Origin: Thermoplasmatota archaeon
GTDB lineage: Archaea; Thermoplasmatota; E2; DHVEG-1
Assembly (NCBI GenBank): GCA_030612095.1
Contig: JAUWOO010000123.1
Location: 1 to 5,122, forward strand
Reading direction: 5' to 3'
Length of the DNA: 5,122 nt
The position numbers and the translations under genes are program-made. Below are positions 1-5,122 of the stretch, piece by piece (the first letter of the stretch is position 1; each line of letters opens with the position of its first letter). The notes beneath the pieces are model-generated. The model made no database searches, had not been told where the DNA came from, and saw only the letters and a program-made list of their open reading frames with translations.

Positions 1-1083
1 ATTAGTTCCTACACAAACTTCTGGTATTCCATCACCATCGACATCTCCAACATCGAGAGCTTCAATAACTCCCTCTTCACCTGGCCACTCTTTCTCAAAT
101 TTTTTTTCATAGCCAGTTCCATTCCATTCAAAAATTGTGAGTTTCCCAATGTCAGGAGAATTGTATCCGCAGTTGTTTCCAATATGAATCTCATCTTTCC
201 CATCATTATCGCTATCTTTACAGACGCAGGAGAAAGGATAATTATCATAAGTTTGTGCCTTTTCAATTATGATGGATTCAAACTCTTCAGTCTCTTTGTT
301 CCAATTCAGAACTATTACCTTTCGTGCTGAACAACAAACTATCTCATTTTCACCATCTTCATCTACGTCACCCAAACCAGCCATATACACATAGCTAGAT
401 ACTCCTGGATCATCCCACTCTGCTACCTTTACAAGCCTCCAACCATTCCATTTAAAAATCACAATTTCTGGAATCTCTTCATTCCCATGCCAAGTTGGAC
501 CACCGCTCATGATCAACTCGTTTTGTCCGTCATTGTCACAATCACCAATGTAACAATCAGCATTTCCGCCTCCATTCAGAAAAATCCATGGGTTAAACCC
601 GATAATTCTATATTGCCCTGCAATCCACTTATAAACAGTTGTGTACCATGTTGCTGCAATCTCATTTTTTCCATCACCTGTTAAATCACCGATGGCAAAC
701 CCCCCAGCATTTGGGGGATCACGGGCTTCTGGATTCAACATTTGGTTTAGAAGGAAAAAATAATAAAATGGACTATGGAGAGAATGCGTTTCTTCATAGA
801 TTTGTTTTTGACTGTTCCATTCCATAACACTTATTTTTGCATCACGTCCTCCAATGAGAACTTCATTATCTCCATCTCCATCGCAATCACCAATAGGTTG
901 AGGTCCTTCATATCGTCCGCCTGATTGACTGGGACCATAGTTTTTCATCCATTGAATTCCATATTCACCAATGCATTCAATTGAAGAATATTGGGGCTCA
1001 TTTGATACATCAATTTCAGCAATGCAAATATAACTGGTTGTAAAGCATAATACTAAAAATACTGAAAGTATCTTCTTATTCAT
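1..1083 (-). CDS. Secreted FG-GAP/VCBS-repeat beta-propeller protein (3' end beyond window)
   Basis: The frame from ATG at 1083 is open to the window edge: 361 codons, no stop, C-terminus missing. Residues 1-22 form a signal peptide (MNKK, hydrophobic core, then a likely cleavage after CIA), so the protein should be exported. The rest is a tandem repeat with six Asp-rich loops of the type DxDxDGxxE: D66-E74 (DCDGDGDNE), D133-E141, D181-E189, D239-E247, D290-E298 and D347-E355, spaced 48-67 residues apart. Most are preceded by G and followed by a beta strand ending in a conserved Trp (W89, W153, W212, W261, W320, mostly in 'WN'). This is the known signature of FG-GAP/VCBS calcium-binding blades of integrin-alpha-like propellers, so a seventh blade probably lies outside the window. 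Such proteins are extracellular and often bind partners or surfaces; the ligand here is unknown. The chain has many cysteines (for example C250-C251, C286, C288, C305). The start is supported by AGGAGA nine bases upstream. Confidence 0.9.
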   Translation of the reverse strand, partial: MNKKILSVFLVLCFTTSYICIAEIDVSNEPQYSSIECIGEYGIQWMKNYGPSQSGGRYEGPQPIGDCDGDGDNEVLIGGRDAKISVMEWNSQKQIYEETHSLHSPFYYFFLLNQMLNPEARDPPNAGGFAIGDLTGDGKNEIAATWYTTVYKWIAGQYRIIGFNPWIFLNGGGNADCYIGDCDNDGQNELIMSGGPTWHGNEEIPEIVIFKWNGWRLVKVAEWDDPGVSSYVYMAGLGDVDEDGENEIVCCSARKVIVLNWNKETEEFESIIIEKAQTYDNYPFSCVCKDSDNDGKDEIHIGNNCGYNSPDIGKLTIFEWNGTGYEKKFEKEWPGEEGVIEALDVGDVDGDGIPEVCVGTN

Positions 1084-1092
1084 AGTTTTTTA

Positions 1093-1098
1093 TCTCCT
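1093..1098 (-). promoter_or_regulatory. Ribosome-binding site of the FG-GAP protein gene
   Basis: On the minus strand this reads AGGAGA, nine bases before the ATG at 1083. It matches the anti-Shine-Dalgarno sequence and fixes the start codon just ahead of the signal peptide. Confidence 0.7.
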
Positions 1099-1120
1099 AA
1101 GACATGATACGTAATAAGAC

Positions 1121-1130
1121 AATTTAAATC
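1121..1130 (-). promoter_or_regulatory. Candidate TATA box of the FG-GAP protein gene
   Basis: The minus strand reads GATTTAAATT, preceded by the purine-rich gggaaa that could serve as a BRE. A start site about 25 bases downstream would fall near position 1100, leaving a short leader that contains the AGGAGA ribosome-binding site. This assumes the organism is archaeal. AT-rich intergenic DNA gives many chance TATA matches, so this is tentative. Confidence 0.35.
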
Positions 1131-1163
1131 TTTCCCAATTAATAAATATTGAATCATTTTAGA

Positions 1164-1179
1164 ACCAATTGGTATTGGT
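1164..1179. promoter_or_regulatory. Dyad (ACCAAT / ATTGGT) upstream of the FG-GAP gene
   Basis: The stretch ACCAATTGGTATTGGT contains a 10-base palindrome (ACCAATTGGT). It also contains a second inverted pair, ACCAAT with ATTGGT, separated by four bases. It lies about 35 bases upstream of the candidate TATA box and just inside the IS junction at 1201. It could be an operator or activator site. This is seen directly; the function is inferred. Confidence 0.25.
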
Positions 1180-1200
1180 GAACTCAGACTGAAAAAGGTA

Positions 1201-1223
1201 TCTAAGGGTTTACCGAAAAATAA
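1201..1223. repeat. Left terminal inverted repeat of the ISAzo13-family element
   Basis: Begins TCTAAGGGTTTACCGAA and ends AATAA. It pairs with the repeat at 2480-2502 with mismatches at four positions (three after TCTAAG, one in the A run). It lies just past the transposase stop codon at 1234-1236. Confidence 0.8.
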
Positions 1224-1233
1224 CGCATCCAAA

Positions 1234-2439
1234 TTAATCTCCATTTGGTAAAATAGAATAATTCCATTTGGGATGTAAAGAATGGTATTCTATCCGCAAT
1301 TTTGCCATATCTTCATCCGAGATTTTGACACCTTTACTATATTCCTTTTCATCCAATCGCGATGCCACAGTAAGACCTTTTCTTGTCTTTGTACCACTGA
1401 CAAGTTTAATAATTGTTTCATAGCTAATGAGCGGCTTCCCCTTCCAATTCATTGTAATAAATGAAAACATGCAATGTTCTATCTTGTTCCATTTACTTGT
1501 CCCAGGAGGATAATGGCAAACTGTTATCGATATTTTAATTTGGTTCACCAATTCCTGTAGGTGAAATTTCCAGTCTTTATTGCGACTTCCATTACTCCCA
1601 CCACCATCTGCACATATCATCAACTTTTTTGCATTTGGATAATTAATTCTTCCAAACATAAGCCACCATTGCCGGATGCTTTCAACGGCAAATTCGGAAG
1701 TATCATAACTCATTCCAACATTTACCCTTCCTTCATTTCTAGTTATATCATAAATCCCATATGGTGTCGCCTTTCCATTTCCAAGTGAAGGAAAATCATA
1801 CACATTGACGTCTTTGGCCTGCCCTTTTTTTGTCCATGTTTTTCCAGGGTTTTTGAAATTCCCTACGTTTTCTTTCTTTTTTGCATCAACTGATATTACT
1901 GGATACACTTGATTTGTGAATTCTTTAGATTGTTCATTTATATATCTAAACTGGGCGTCTCTTTCTGGTGCTGAAGAACCTTCGATATTTTTCTTATTTG
2001 CCTGAAGTGAATAATCGTTTTCTTTCAAAATACGGCCTACTGTATCGGGATCGATTTTATGTTCTAGCTTTTTCAGTTCATCTGCGATTTTATAAGTTGA
2101 TTTATTTGTCCACTTTAGGAGACTCATTGGATCACCTAAAGTATTTTCGTCCATGATTTTTTCAAGATCATTAATGATTCCAGGATCTTTCTCTTCTACC
2201 TTTTTTCTTCCTCCGCCATGTGCTCTAAGTCTTTTTGGAAGTTCAAGTTTCTCCGAGGTTTTGAGTTCTTCTATCCCTTTACGGATGGTTGAATGGGACA
2301 TCCCCGTTAGTTCTTTCACTTTTGTAATTCCGCCCCAACCAATTTCAAGTGCTATTGCACCGGCAAAACGTCTTGCTTGGACTTCATCTGCCCCAGAGAG
2401 GGCTTTTAACCACCATGCATACTGTTTGTTCGTATTCAT
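1234..2439 (-). CDS. ISAzo13-family transposase (Rhodopirellula-type DDE domain), 401 aa
   Basis: This protein catalyses transposition of the surrounding insertion sequence by DDE chemistry. Residues about 37-60 (ITKVKELTGMSHSTIRKGIEEL) look like a helix-turn-helix for binding the terminal repeats. They are followed by the family-typical basic patch RLRAHGGGRKK (70-80). The catalytic core runs from about 165 to 340. The first Asp is D185 in VISVDAKKKE, the second is D278 in ICADGGGSNGSRN, and the Glu is E321 in the motif HYPPGTSKWNKIEH, followed by the family block MNWKGKPL. The length and all three acidic residues are as in active members, so it appears intact. The start at 2439 precedes the natural N-terminus; no strong ribosome-binding site is seen, and a TATA-like stretch about 30 bases upstream could allow a leaderless transcript. 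It is transcribed towards the FG-GAP gene. Confidence 0.93.
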   Translation of the reverse strand: MNTNKQYAWWLKALSGADEVQARRFAGAIALEIGWGGITKVKELTGMSHSTIRKGIEELKTSEKLELPKRLRAHGGGRKKVEEKDPGIINDLEKIMDENTLGDPMSLLKWTNKSTYKIADELKKLEHKIDPDTVGRILKENDYSLQANKKNIEGSSAPERDAQFRYINEQSKEFTNQVYPVISVDAKKKENVGNFKNPGKTWTKKGQAKDVNVYDFPSLGNGKATPYGIYDITRNEGRVNVGMSYDTSEFAVESIRQWWLMFGRINYPNAKKLMICADGGGSNGSRNKDWKFHLQELVNQIKISITVCHYPPGTSKWNKIEHCMFSFITMNWKGKPLISYETIIKLVSGTKTRKGLTVASRLDEKEYSKGVKISDEDMAKLRIEYHSLHPKWNYSILPNGD

Positions 2440-2479
2440 GTTACCATATAGTACAGCTTACACGATAAACTTTACTAAT

Positions 2480-2502
2480 TTATTGTTCGGTAATGACTTA
2501 GA
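2480..2502. repeat. Right terminal inverted repeat of the ISAzo13-family element
   Basis: Reverse-complemented it begins TCTAAGTCATTACCGAA and ends AATAA, matching 19 of 23 positions of the left repeat. It lies about 40 bp upstream of the transposase start, so the transposase promoter must overlap or sit just inside it. Confidence 0.8.
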
Positions 2503-2593
2503 GAAGGATATGGAAGCGAATTGAATAAAGATTGGAGATATGTTCCATTGGATTCAAAGATATCATTAGAGGGGTCTAATCTTGCTTGATACA

Positions 2594-2607
2594 AAATTAT
2601 TATAACT
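2594..2607 (+). promoter_or_regulatory. Candidate TATA region of the coiled-coil protein gene
   Basis: The stretch AAATTATTATAACT lies about 100 bases upstream of the chosen start at 2702 and is the best TATA-like match in this 200-bp gap. Transcription would begin near 2630, giving a leader of roughly 70 bases. Between the IS edge (2502) and this point nothing else was recognised. Confidence 0.25.
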
Positions 2608-2687
2608 GTGCTATTACATAACAAGTCTGATAAGATAGATGGATTTATTGATGTAAGAAAATTCTACATTTGTGGAAAGCATTGAAT

Positions 2688-2693
2688 GGGGGG
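2688..2693 (+). promoter_or_regulatory. G-run ribosome-binding site that decides the start at 2702
   Basis: A run of six G lies eight bases before ATG 2702. With G-U wobble it can pair with the CCUCCU core of the 16S anti-Shine-Dalgarno. Its position inside the alternative, longer reading frame (GTG at 2672) argues that 2702, not 2672, is the real start. Confidence 0.5.
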
Positions 2694-2701
2694 CAATAAA
2701 A

Positions 2702-3733
2702 ATGGAAAAAAAATTAACTATGAAAACCAAGAAGGATGAAATATTAAAAGCATATGATGAATTGTTAGCTAAACATGACGAGAAAAAAGAAGATATTGAT
2801 AAAATTAAGGTTGAGGAAACTGAGGTTGAGGTTGAAAAAGAAAGTAAAACAGCCACTATTGAAGAGTCACCTCCATATACCATAGAAAGTGTTGTAAAAG
2901 GAGTGGCTGATCTTAAATTAGATTTAAATAAGACACTTACTGATATATCAGATAAATTAATTGAAGAAGTAAATAAACTAGAATCAGTTAAAAAAGAGAT
3001 AGTAATAGAAACTAAAAATCTTGAAGATATCCGTAATATTCAAGTTAATGCTGATACGTTGAATACTCTTATCCAGACGCATGAAGGAAAAAAGAAAGCT
3101 TTTGAAGAAGAAACGACATCTATAAGGGAACAATGGATGAAAGAGCAAGAAGAACATGAAATAGCTGTTAAGGAAAGAGATGAAAAACTTAAAAAAGGAA
3201 GGGATAGGGAACTGGAGGAGTATACTTATAATCTGTTATTAACAAGAAAGAAAGATAAGAATGCTTATGAAGAAGAAAAAACTGCTTTAAAGAAGGCTCT
3301 TAGTGAAGAAAGAGAAACAAAGATGAAAGAGTTACTTGAACGGGAAACAGAGATAGCTGCCCAAGAAGCAGAAATAGAAGAGTTAAAAGCTAGGGTCAAA
3401 ACATTCCCAATTGAACTTGAAAAAGCAGTTGAAAACGCTGAAGAGACGGCTATAGCACTAATTGAAAAAGAATCAAAGCAAGAAGCAGAGTTACTAGCCA
3501 AGGAAATTGAAGGTGAAAAAAGAGTATATGAACTTAAAATTGAAAACCTTGAAGATACCATGATGAAACAGGCGCTTCAAATTGAGGCATCAACCAAACA
3601 ATTGAATATATCTTCGGATCAAGTACTAAATATTGCAAGCAAAGCAATTGAGGGTGCTTCTGGAATTAAAACATTAGCATCTGTTGACAAAATGGCACTT
3701 GAACAAACAAAGGATGTAAGCACAAAGAAATAA
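2702..3733 (+). CDS. Cytoplasmic coiled-coil protein of unknown function, 343 aa
   Basis: No enzyme motif is recognised. There is no signal peptide or membrane segment, so the protein should be cytoplasmic. It is very rich in Glu and Lys, has no cysteine and only one Trp (W145). The N-terminus (MKTKKDEILKAYDELL, from residue 7) could form a short helix. An acidic linker follows (38-56) with a PP break at 57-58. From about 65 to 300 the chain is almost continuous predicted coiled coil, including LDLNKTLTDISDKLIEEVNKL (73-93) and EEEKTALKKALSEERE (190-205). A break occurs at TFPIE (234-238). The tail holds QVLNIASKAIEGASG (307-321), which resembles the end of a widespread uncharacterised bacterial and archaeal coiled-coil family; this is memory, not a search. 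An upstream in-frame GTG at 2672 would give 353 aa but is less likely. The gene converges with the membrane-anchored coiled-coil gene, 45 bp away. Confidence 0.85.
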   Translation: MEKKLTMKTKKDEILKAYDELLAKHDEKKEDIDKIKVEETEVEVEKESKTATIEESPPYTIESVVKGVADLKLDLNKTLTDISDKLIEEVNKLESVKKEIVIETKNLEDIRNIQVNADTLNTLIQTHEGKKKAFEEETTSIREQWMKEQEEHEIAVKERDEKLKKGRDRELEEYTYNLLLTRKKDKNAYEEEKTALKKALSEERETKMKELLERETEIAAQEAEIEELKARVKTFPIELEKAVENAEETAIALIEKESKQEAELLAKEIEGEKRVYELKIENLEDTMMKQALQIEASTKQLNISSDQVLNIASKAIEGASGIKTLASVDKMALEQTKDVSTKK

Positions 3734-3758
3734 GAAATTAGAAGATATCAATATGAAA

Positions 3759-3776
3759 TAGGGGGCTTGCCTCCTA
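3759..3776. terminator. Hairpin between two convergent genes, possible bidirectional terminator
   Basis: TAGGGGG and CCTCCTA form a seven-pair stem, counting one G-U pair, around the loop CTTG. It lies 25 bp after the stop of the plus-strand coiled-coil gene and only 2 bp after the stop of the minus-strand gene. On the minus strand it is followed by the T-rich TTTCATATT, a modest tail. The GC-rich block stands out from its AT-rich surroundings. Termination function is inferred. Confidence 0.55.
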
Positions 3777-3778
3777 CT

Positions 3779-4486
3779 TCACTGTAAAAATCTCTTAAAT
3801 TTTTGCAAATCACCGTCGAACATTTTACAAAGGAGTTTATTGAGAACATGGTCATCTTTTTCCATTGAAAAATTACGTCTATATGTACCATCAACTTCTG
3901 AAAGTAAATTAATATCGCATAGATGACCAAGATAATTTCTGATGGTTTCCTCTGTCAGTTCTGGAAAATCATGAAGAATCTGAAGTTCTTGCCTAGTGTC
4001 ATTGTGCAAAAAAGTCTGGAGAATTAAGGCTTCCTTTACTGCTGTTGTATATGACTTGATGTTTTCATTTTGTAAAAATTTAGTTTTCAATTCTTTGTTT
4101 TCATTTTTCAGCTCGGAAATCTCCTCATCTTCTTTCTCAAACTTTTTTTTAAGTTCTTCTCTTTGTTCTAGCAGTTCTCTGTTACTTCCTTGGATAAGTT
4201 TATTTTTTTCTTCCAATTCAGATAGCTGGTTTCTTAGTTGCTGGTTTCCTTTTGTTAACTGTTGATCATCTTCAGAAACGGTTTTCAACTTTTTGTTTTT
4301 AATTTTAAGTTCATTAACGATATCGCTATGTGAATTTATCTTACTTTGTAGATGTTCTATCTCTTGTTTTTCATCAAGTATCTTTCCTTCTAGGGATTCA
4401 ATTTTTGTTTTATATTGTTTATCAGTTTTGAAAAACACGAACAACGTTATACCCAAAACAGCAATTAAAAGTAACGACACCCACAT
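3779..4486 (-). CDS. Membrane-anchored coiled-coil protein with C-terminal winged-helix-like domain, 235 aa
   Basis: Residues 2-19 (WVSLLLIAVLGITLFVFF) form one membrane helix. They are followed at once by a basic stretch (K20, K23, K26, K28), so the positive-inside rule puts the rest in the cytoplasm. Residues about 24-140 are a long, polar coiled coil (for example LEEKNKLIQGSNRELLEQRE, 91-110). The last 90 residues have a different, globular composition. A helix at 147-160, a second at 164-174 (RQELQILHDFP), a third at 178-191 (TEETIRNYLGHLCD) and a hairpin LSEVDGTYRR (195-204) give the layout of a winged helix-turn-helix, with the third helix in the recognition position. This suggests a membrane-tethered DNA- or protein-binding factor; the target is unknown. 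The start is supported by AGGTGA ten bases upstream. The domain reading is by eye; the family was not recognised. Confidence 0.82.
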   Translation of the reverse strand: MWVSLLLIAVLGITLFVFFKTDKQYKTKIESLEGKILDEKQEIEHLQSKINSHSDIVNELKIKNKKLKTVSEDDQQLTKGNQQLRNQLSELEEKNKLIQGSNRELLEQREELKKKFEKEDEEISELKNENKELKTKFLQNENIKSYTTAVKEALILQTFLHNDTRQELQILHDFPELTEETIRNYLGHLCDINLLSEVDGTYRRNFSMEKDDHVLNKLLCKMFDGDLQKFKRFLQ

Positions 4487-4496
4487 TTTTTATTCT

Positions 4497-4502
4497 TCAC
4501 CT
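4497..4502 (-). promoter_or_regulatory. Ribosome-binding site of the membrane-anchored coiled-coil gene
   Basis: The minus strand reads AGGTGA, a perfect match to part of the archaeal and bacterial anti-Shine-Dalgarno complement GGAGGTGAT, ten bases before the ATG at 4486. It fixes the start directly ahead of the membrane helix. A TATA-like GATTAAAAAC lies further upstream near 4531-4540. Confidence 0.65.
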
Positions 4503-4956
4503 TTGCTTTCTCTACCGTATCCTTTACACTGTTTTTAATCTTACGTTATGTTGGAACATGCATGCGTGTTGTTCTATGTTCAAAGCACAGTCCGCACTTT
4601 ATCTTCCAATGTATGCGTTGATTCTTTGCCAATTCTCATTTCACACTTTGAATATCAATCATCTCATTACTGAAACCCGCAGATTCCATTGCTCGGTGGG
4701 TAAATACTACTAGTTGTAAATCATGTTTCCGTATTGTCTTGTTTTATTGGTTCAATCATCTTATTTGAACGATTTTAACTAACATACACGAGGGGGGTAT
4801 TGAACAAAGTTAATAGGAGTGGCAGTATACGGACGTGGTGGGATTAGTGGTATGTTTCTTATATTGAGATTTTTAATATGTTGTGAAAAATGCTAGTATT
4901 GGATAGTATATATTGTGTTCATCAGTTTCTACATATCTTCTTACATGGTGTGATAA

Positions 4957-5013
4957 TATATTTTGGTAAAATACACTAATCACCAATAGTATATTTTAGT
5001 AAAGTATATAAAT
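4957..5013 (+). repeat. Two direct repeats with internal dyads, 33 bp apart, at the promoter of the right-hand gene
   Basis: Two 24-base units at 4957-4980 and 4990-5013 agree at 19 positions. Both begin TATATTTT, then differ at one base before GTAAA. Each contains a dyad: TATTTT-GGT-AAAATA (perfect, 4959-4973) and TATTTT-AGT-AAAGTA (one mismatch, 4992-5006). The repeat distance of 33 bp is close to three helical turns, which would place both sites on the same DNA face. The second overlaps the BRE/TATA box, as expected for a repressor operator. Tandem TATA boxes are an alternative explanation. Confidence 0.5.
5001..5013 (+). promoter_or_regulatory. Archaeal-type BRE/TATA box for a leaderless transcript
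   Basis: The purine-rich AAAG (BRE-like) is followed by TATATAAAT. The centre of the box lies about 26-27 bases before the A of the ATG at 5035. Archaeal transcription normally starts at that distance, so the mRNA would begin at or next to the start codon. Consistent with this, no Shine-Dalgarno sequence precedes the ATG. Confidence 0.65.
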
Positions 5014-5034
5014 GATTGCGATTTACCTATTATT

Positions 5035-5122
5035 ATGGAAAAAAATGTAATCAGCCAGATTGTCATTGAACAGAAAAAAATCTTCGAGAAAGATATTCAT
5101 ATCATACAAAGAGATTCTCCTA
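5035..5122 (+). CDS. N-terminus of a probable AAA ATPase (DUF4143-type), cut by the window edge
   Basis: Only 29 complete codons are present: MEKNVISQIVIEQKK, then IFEKDIHIIQRDSP. The frame is still open at the edge. The opening pattern (a short polar start, I-x-x-x-I-x-x-Q-K/R, then a charged stretch ending in I-x-R) resembles the region ahead of the Walker A motif in the AAA_14/DUF4143 ATPases common in archaea and anaerobic bacteria. No P-loop is inside the window, so the family call rests on resemblance alone and could be wrong. The ATG at 5035 is chosen because it lies at the expected transcription start below a strong TATA box. Two operator-like dyads upstream suggest the gene is regulated. 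Confidence 0.5.
   Translation, partial: MEKNVISQIVIEQKKIFEKDIHIIQRDSP

Larger units (their letters stand above)
1201..2502 (-). mobile_element. Complete ISAzo13-family insertion sequence, about 1302 bp
   Basis: The element is bounded by imperfect 23-bp terminal inverted repeats at 1201-1223 and 2480-2502, which agree at 19 of 23 positions when one is reverse-complemented. They share the blocks TCTAAG, TTACCGAA and AATAA. Between them lies one full-length transposase gene on the minus strand that fills nearly the whole element, with 10 bp between its stop codon and the left repeat. The size suits the family. No clear target-site duplication is visible at these boundaries (left flank ...aaggta, right flank gaagga...). 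The true tips could lie a few bases further in, near the shared G at 1206, but that does not reveal a direct repeat either. Confidence 0.85.
4487..5034. other. Gene-free divergent intergenic region of about 550 bp
   Basis: This separates the minus-strand membrane protein from the plus-strand ATPase-like gene, so it should hold both promoters. No reading frame longer than about 40 codons looks coding. Seen in it: an imperfect inverted pair TTGGAACAT / ATGTTCAAA (4551-4559 and 4576-4584); a perfect inverted pair GTTCAA / TTGAAC with nine bases between (4750-4770); the ten-base direct repeat TCAATCATCT at 4655 and 4752; a GC-richer patch at 4787-4851 with a G6 run; and the paired dyads and TATA box described separately at 4957-5013. 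No tRNA or known RNA family was recognised. Confidence 0.6.

Noticed and set aside
9..266. 85-codon minus-strand reading frame
   Set aside because: It lies in another frame of the same strand as the FG-GAP gene, whose Asp-rich repeats and signal peptide make it the clear coding frame. The shorter frame has no family features.
487..827. Two plus-strand reading frames of 62-65 codons
   Set aside because: Both are antisense shadows of the FG-GAP gene, with cysteine- and histidine-rich random-looking translations.
2153..2524. 123-codon plus-strand frame overlapping the transposase start and the right IS end
   Set aside because: It is the antisense of the transposase N-terminus and runs out across the inverted repeat; the translation has no recognisable features.
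2672..2701. GTG start extending the coiled-coil protein by ten residues
   Set aside because: The G6 run inside this extension is placed as a ribosome-binding site for ATG 2702, and no such site precedes the GTG.
3265..3561. 98-codon minus-strand frame rich in Ser and Phe
   Set aside because: This is the typical antisense shadow of a Glu/Lys-rich coiled-coil gene; the same applies to 2614-2883, 3996-4265 and 4293-4538.
4548..4673. 41-codon plus-strand frame in the intergenic region
   Set aside because: No ribosome-binding site or TATA box at leaderless distance, and the translation resembles no protein. Likely chance.
4686..4770. tRNA-like fragments (gctcggtgggta resembling a D-arm; ggttcaatc resembling a T-loop)
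   Set aside because: The pieces do not assemble into a cloverleaf: no matching anticodon stem, T stem or acceptor stem could be drawn.
1..5122. CRISPR array or toxin-antitoxin module
   Set aside because: No regularly spaced identical repeats, and no pair of small overlapping genes was found.

Overview
This is a visibly AT-rich window that most likely comes from an archaeon. The best evidence is at the right edge: a BRE/TATA-like element (aaag + TATATAAA) is centred about 26-27 bases before the A of an ATG that has no Shine-Dalgarno sequence. That is the spacing expected for an archaeal leaderless transcript. The AGGTGA and AGGAGA ribosome-binding sites elsewhere fit the usual archaeal or bacterial anti-SD. 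A methanogen-like or anaerobic methanotroph euryarchaeon is a guess only; no phylogenetic marker is present.

Layout, left to right. (1) Positions 1-1083, minus strand: a secreted beta-propeller protein with six FG-GAP/VCBS-type Asp-rich calcium-loop repeats. Its C-terminus runs off the left edge. It reads open for 361 codons. (2) Positions 1201-2502: a complete ISAzo13-family insertion sequence with imperfect 23-bp terminal inverted repeats and an intact 401-aa DDE transposase on the minus strand. It sits 117 bp upstream of the propeller gene and is transcribed towards it. (3) Positions 2702-3733, plus strand: a cytoplasmic 343-aa, cysteine-free, highly charged coiled-coil protein of unknown function. 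(4) Positions 3779-4486, minus strand: a 235-aa protein with one N-terminal membrane helix, a long coiled coil and a C-terminal winged-helix-like domain. It converges on the previous gene, and a short hairpin lies between the two stop codons. (5) Positions 4487-5034: about 550 bp without a convincing gene. Its right part holds two copies of a dyad (TATTTT-N3-AAAATA type) spaced 33 bp apart, the second abutting the TATA box. (6) Positions 5035-5122, plus strand: the first 29 codons of a gene whose N-terminus resembles AAA ATPases of the DUF4143 type.

How they fit together: there is no obvious operon, since every gene appears to have its own start region. The two coiled-coil genes are convergent neighbours and could be partners, but nothing in the sequence proves it. 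The least ordinary parts are the membrane-tethered winged-helix protein, its convergent coiled-coil neighbour, and the duplicated operator-like dyad controlling a leaderless gene. The window looks like accessory or mobile-influenced chromosome rather than a core-gene region.
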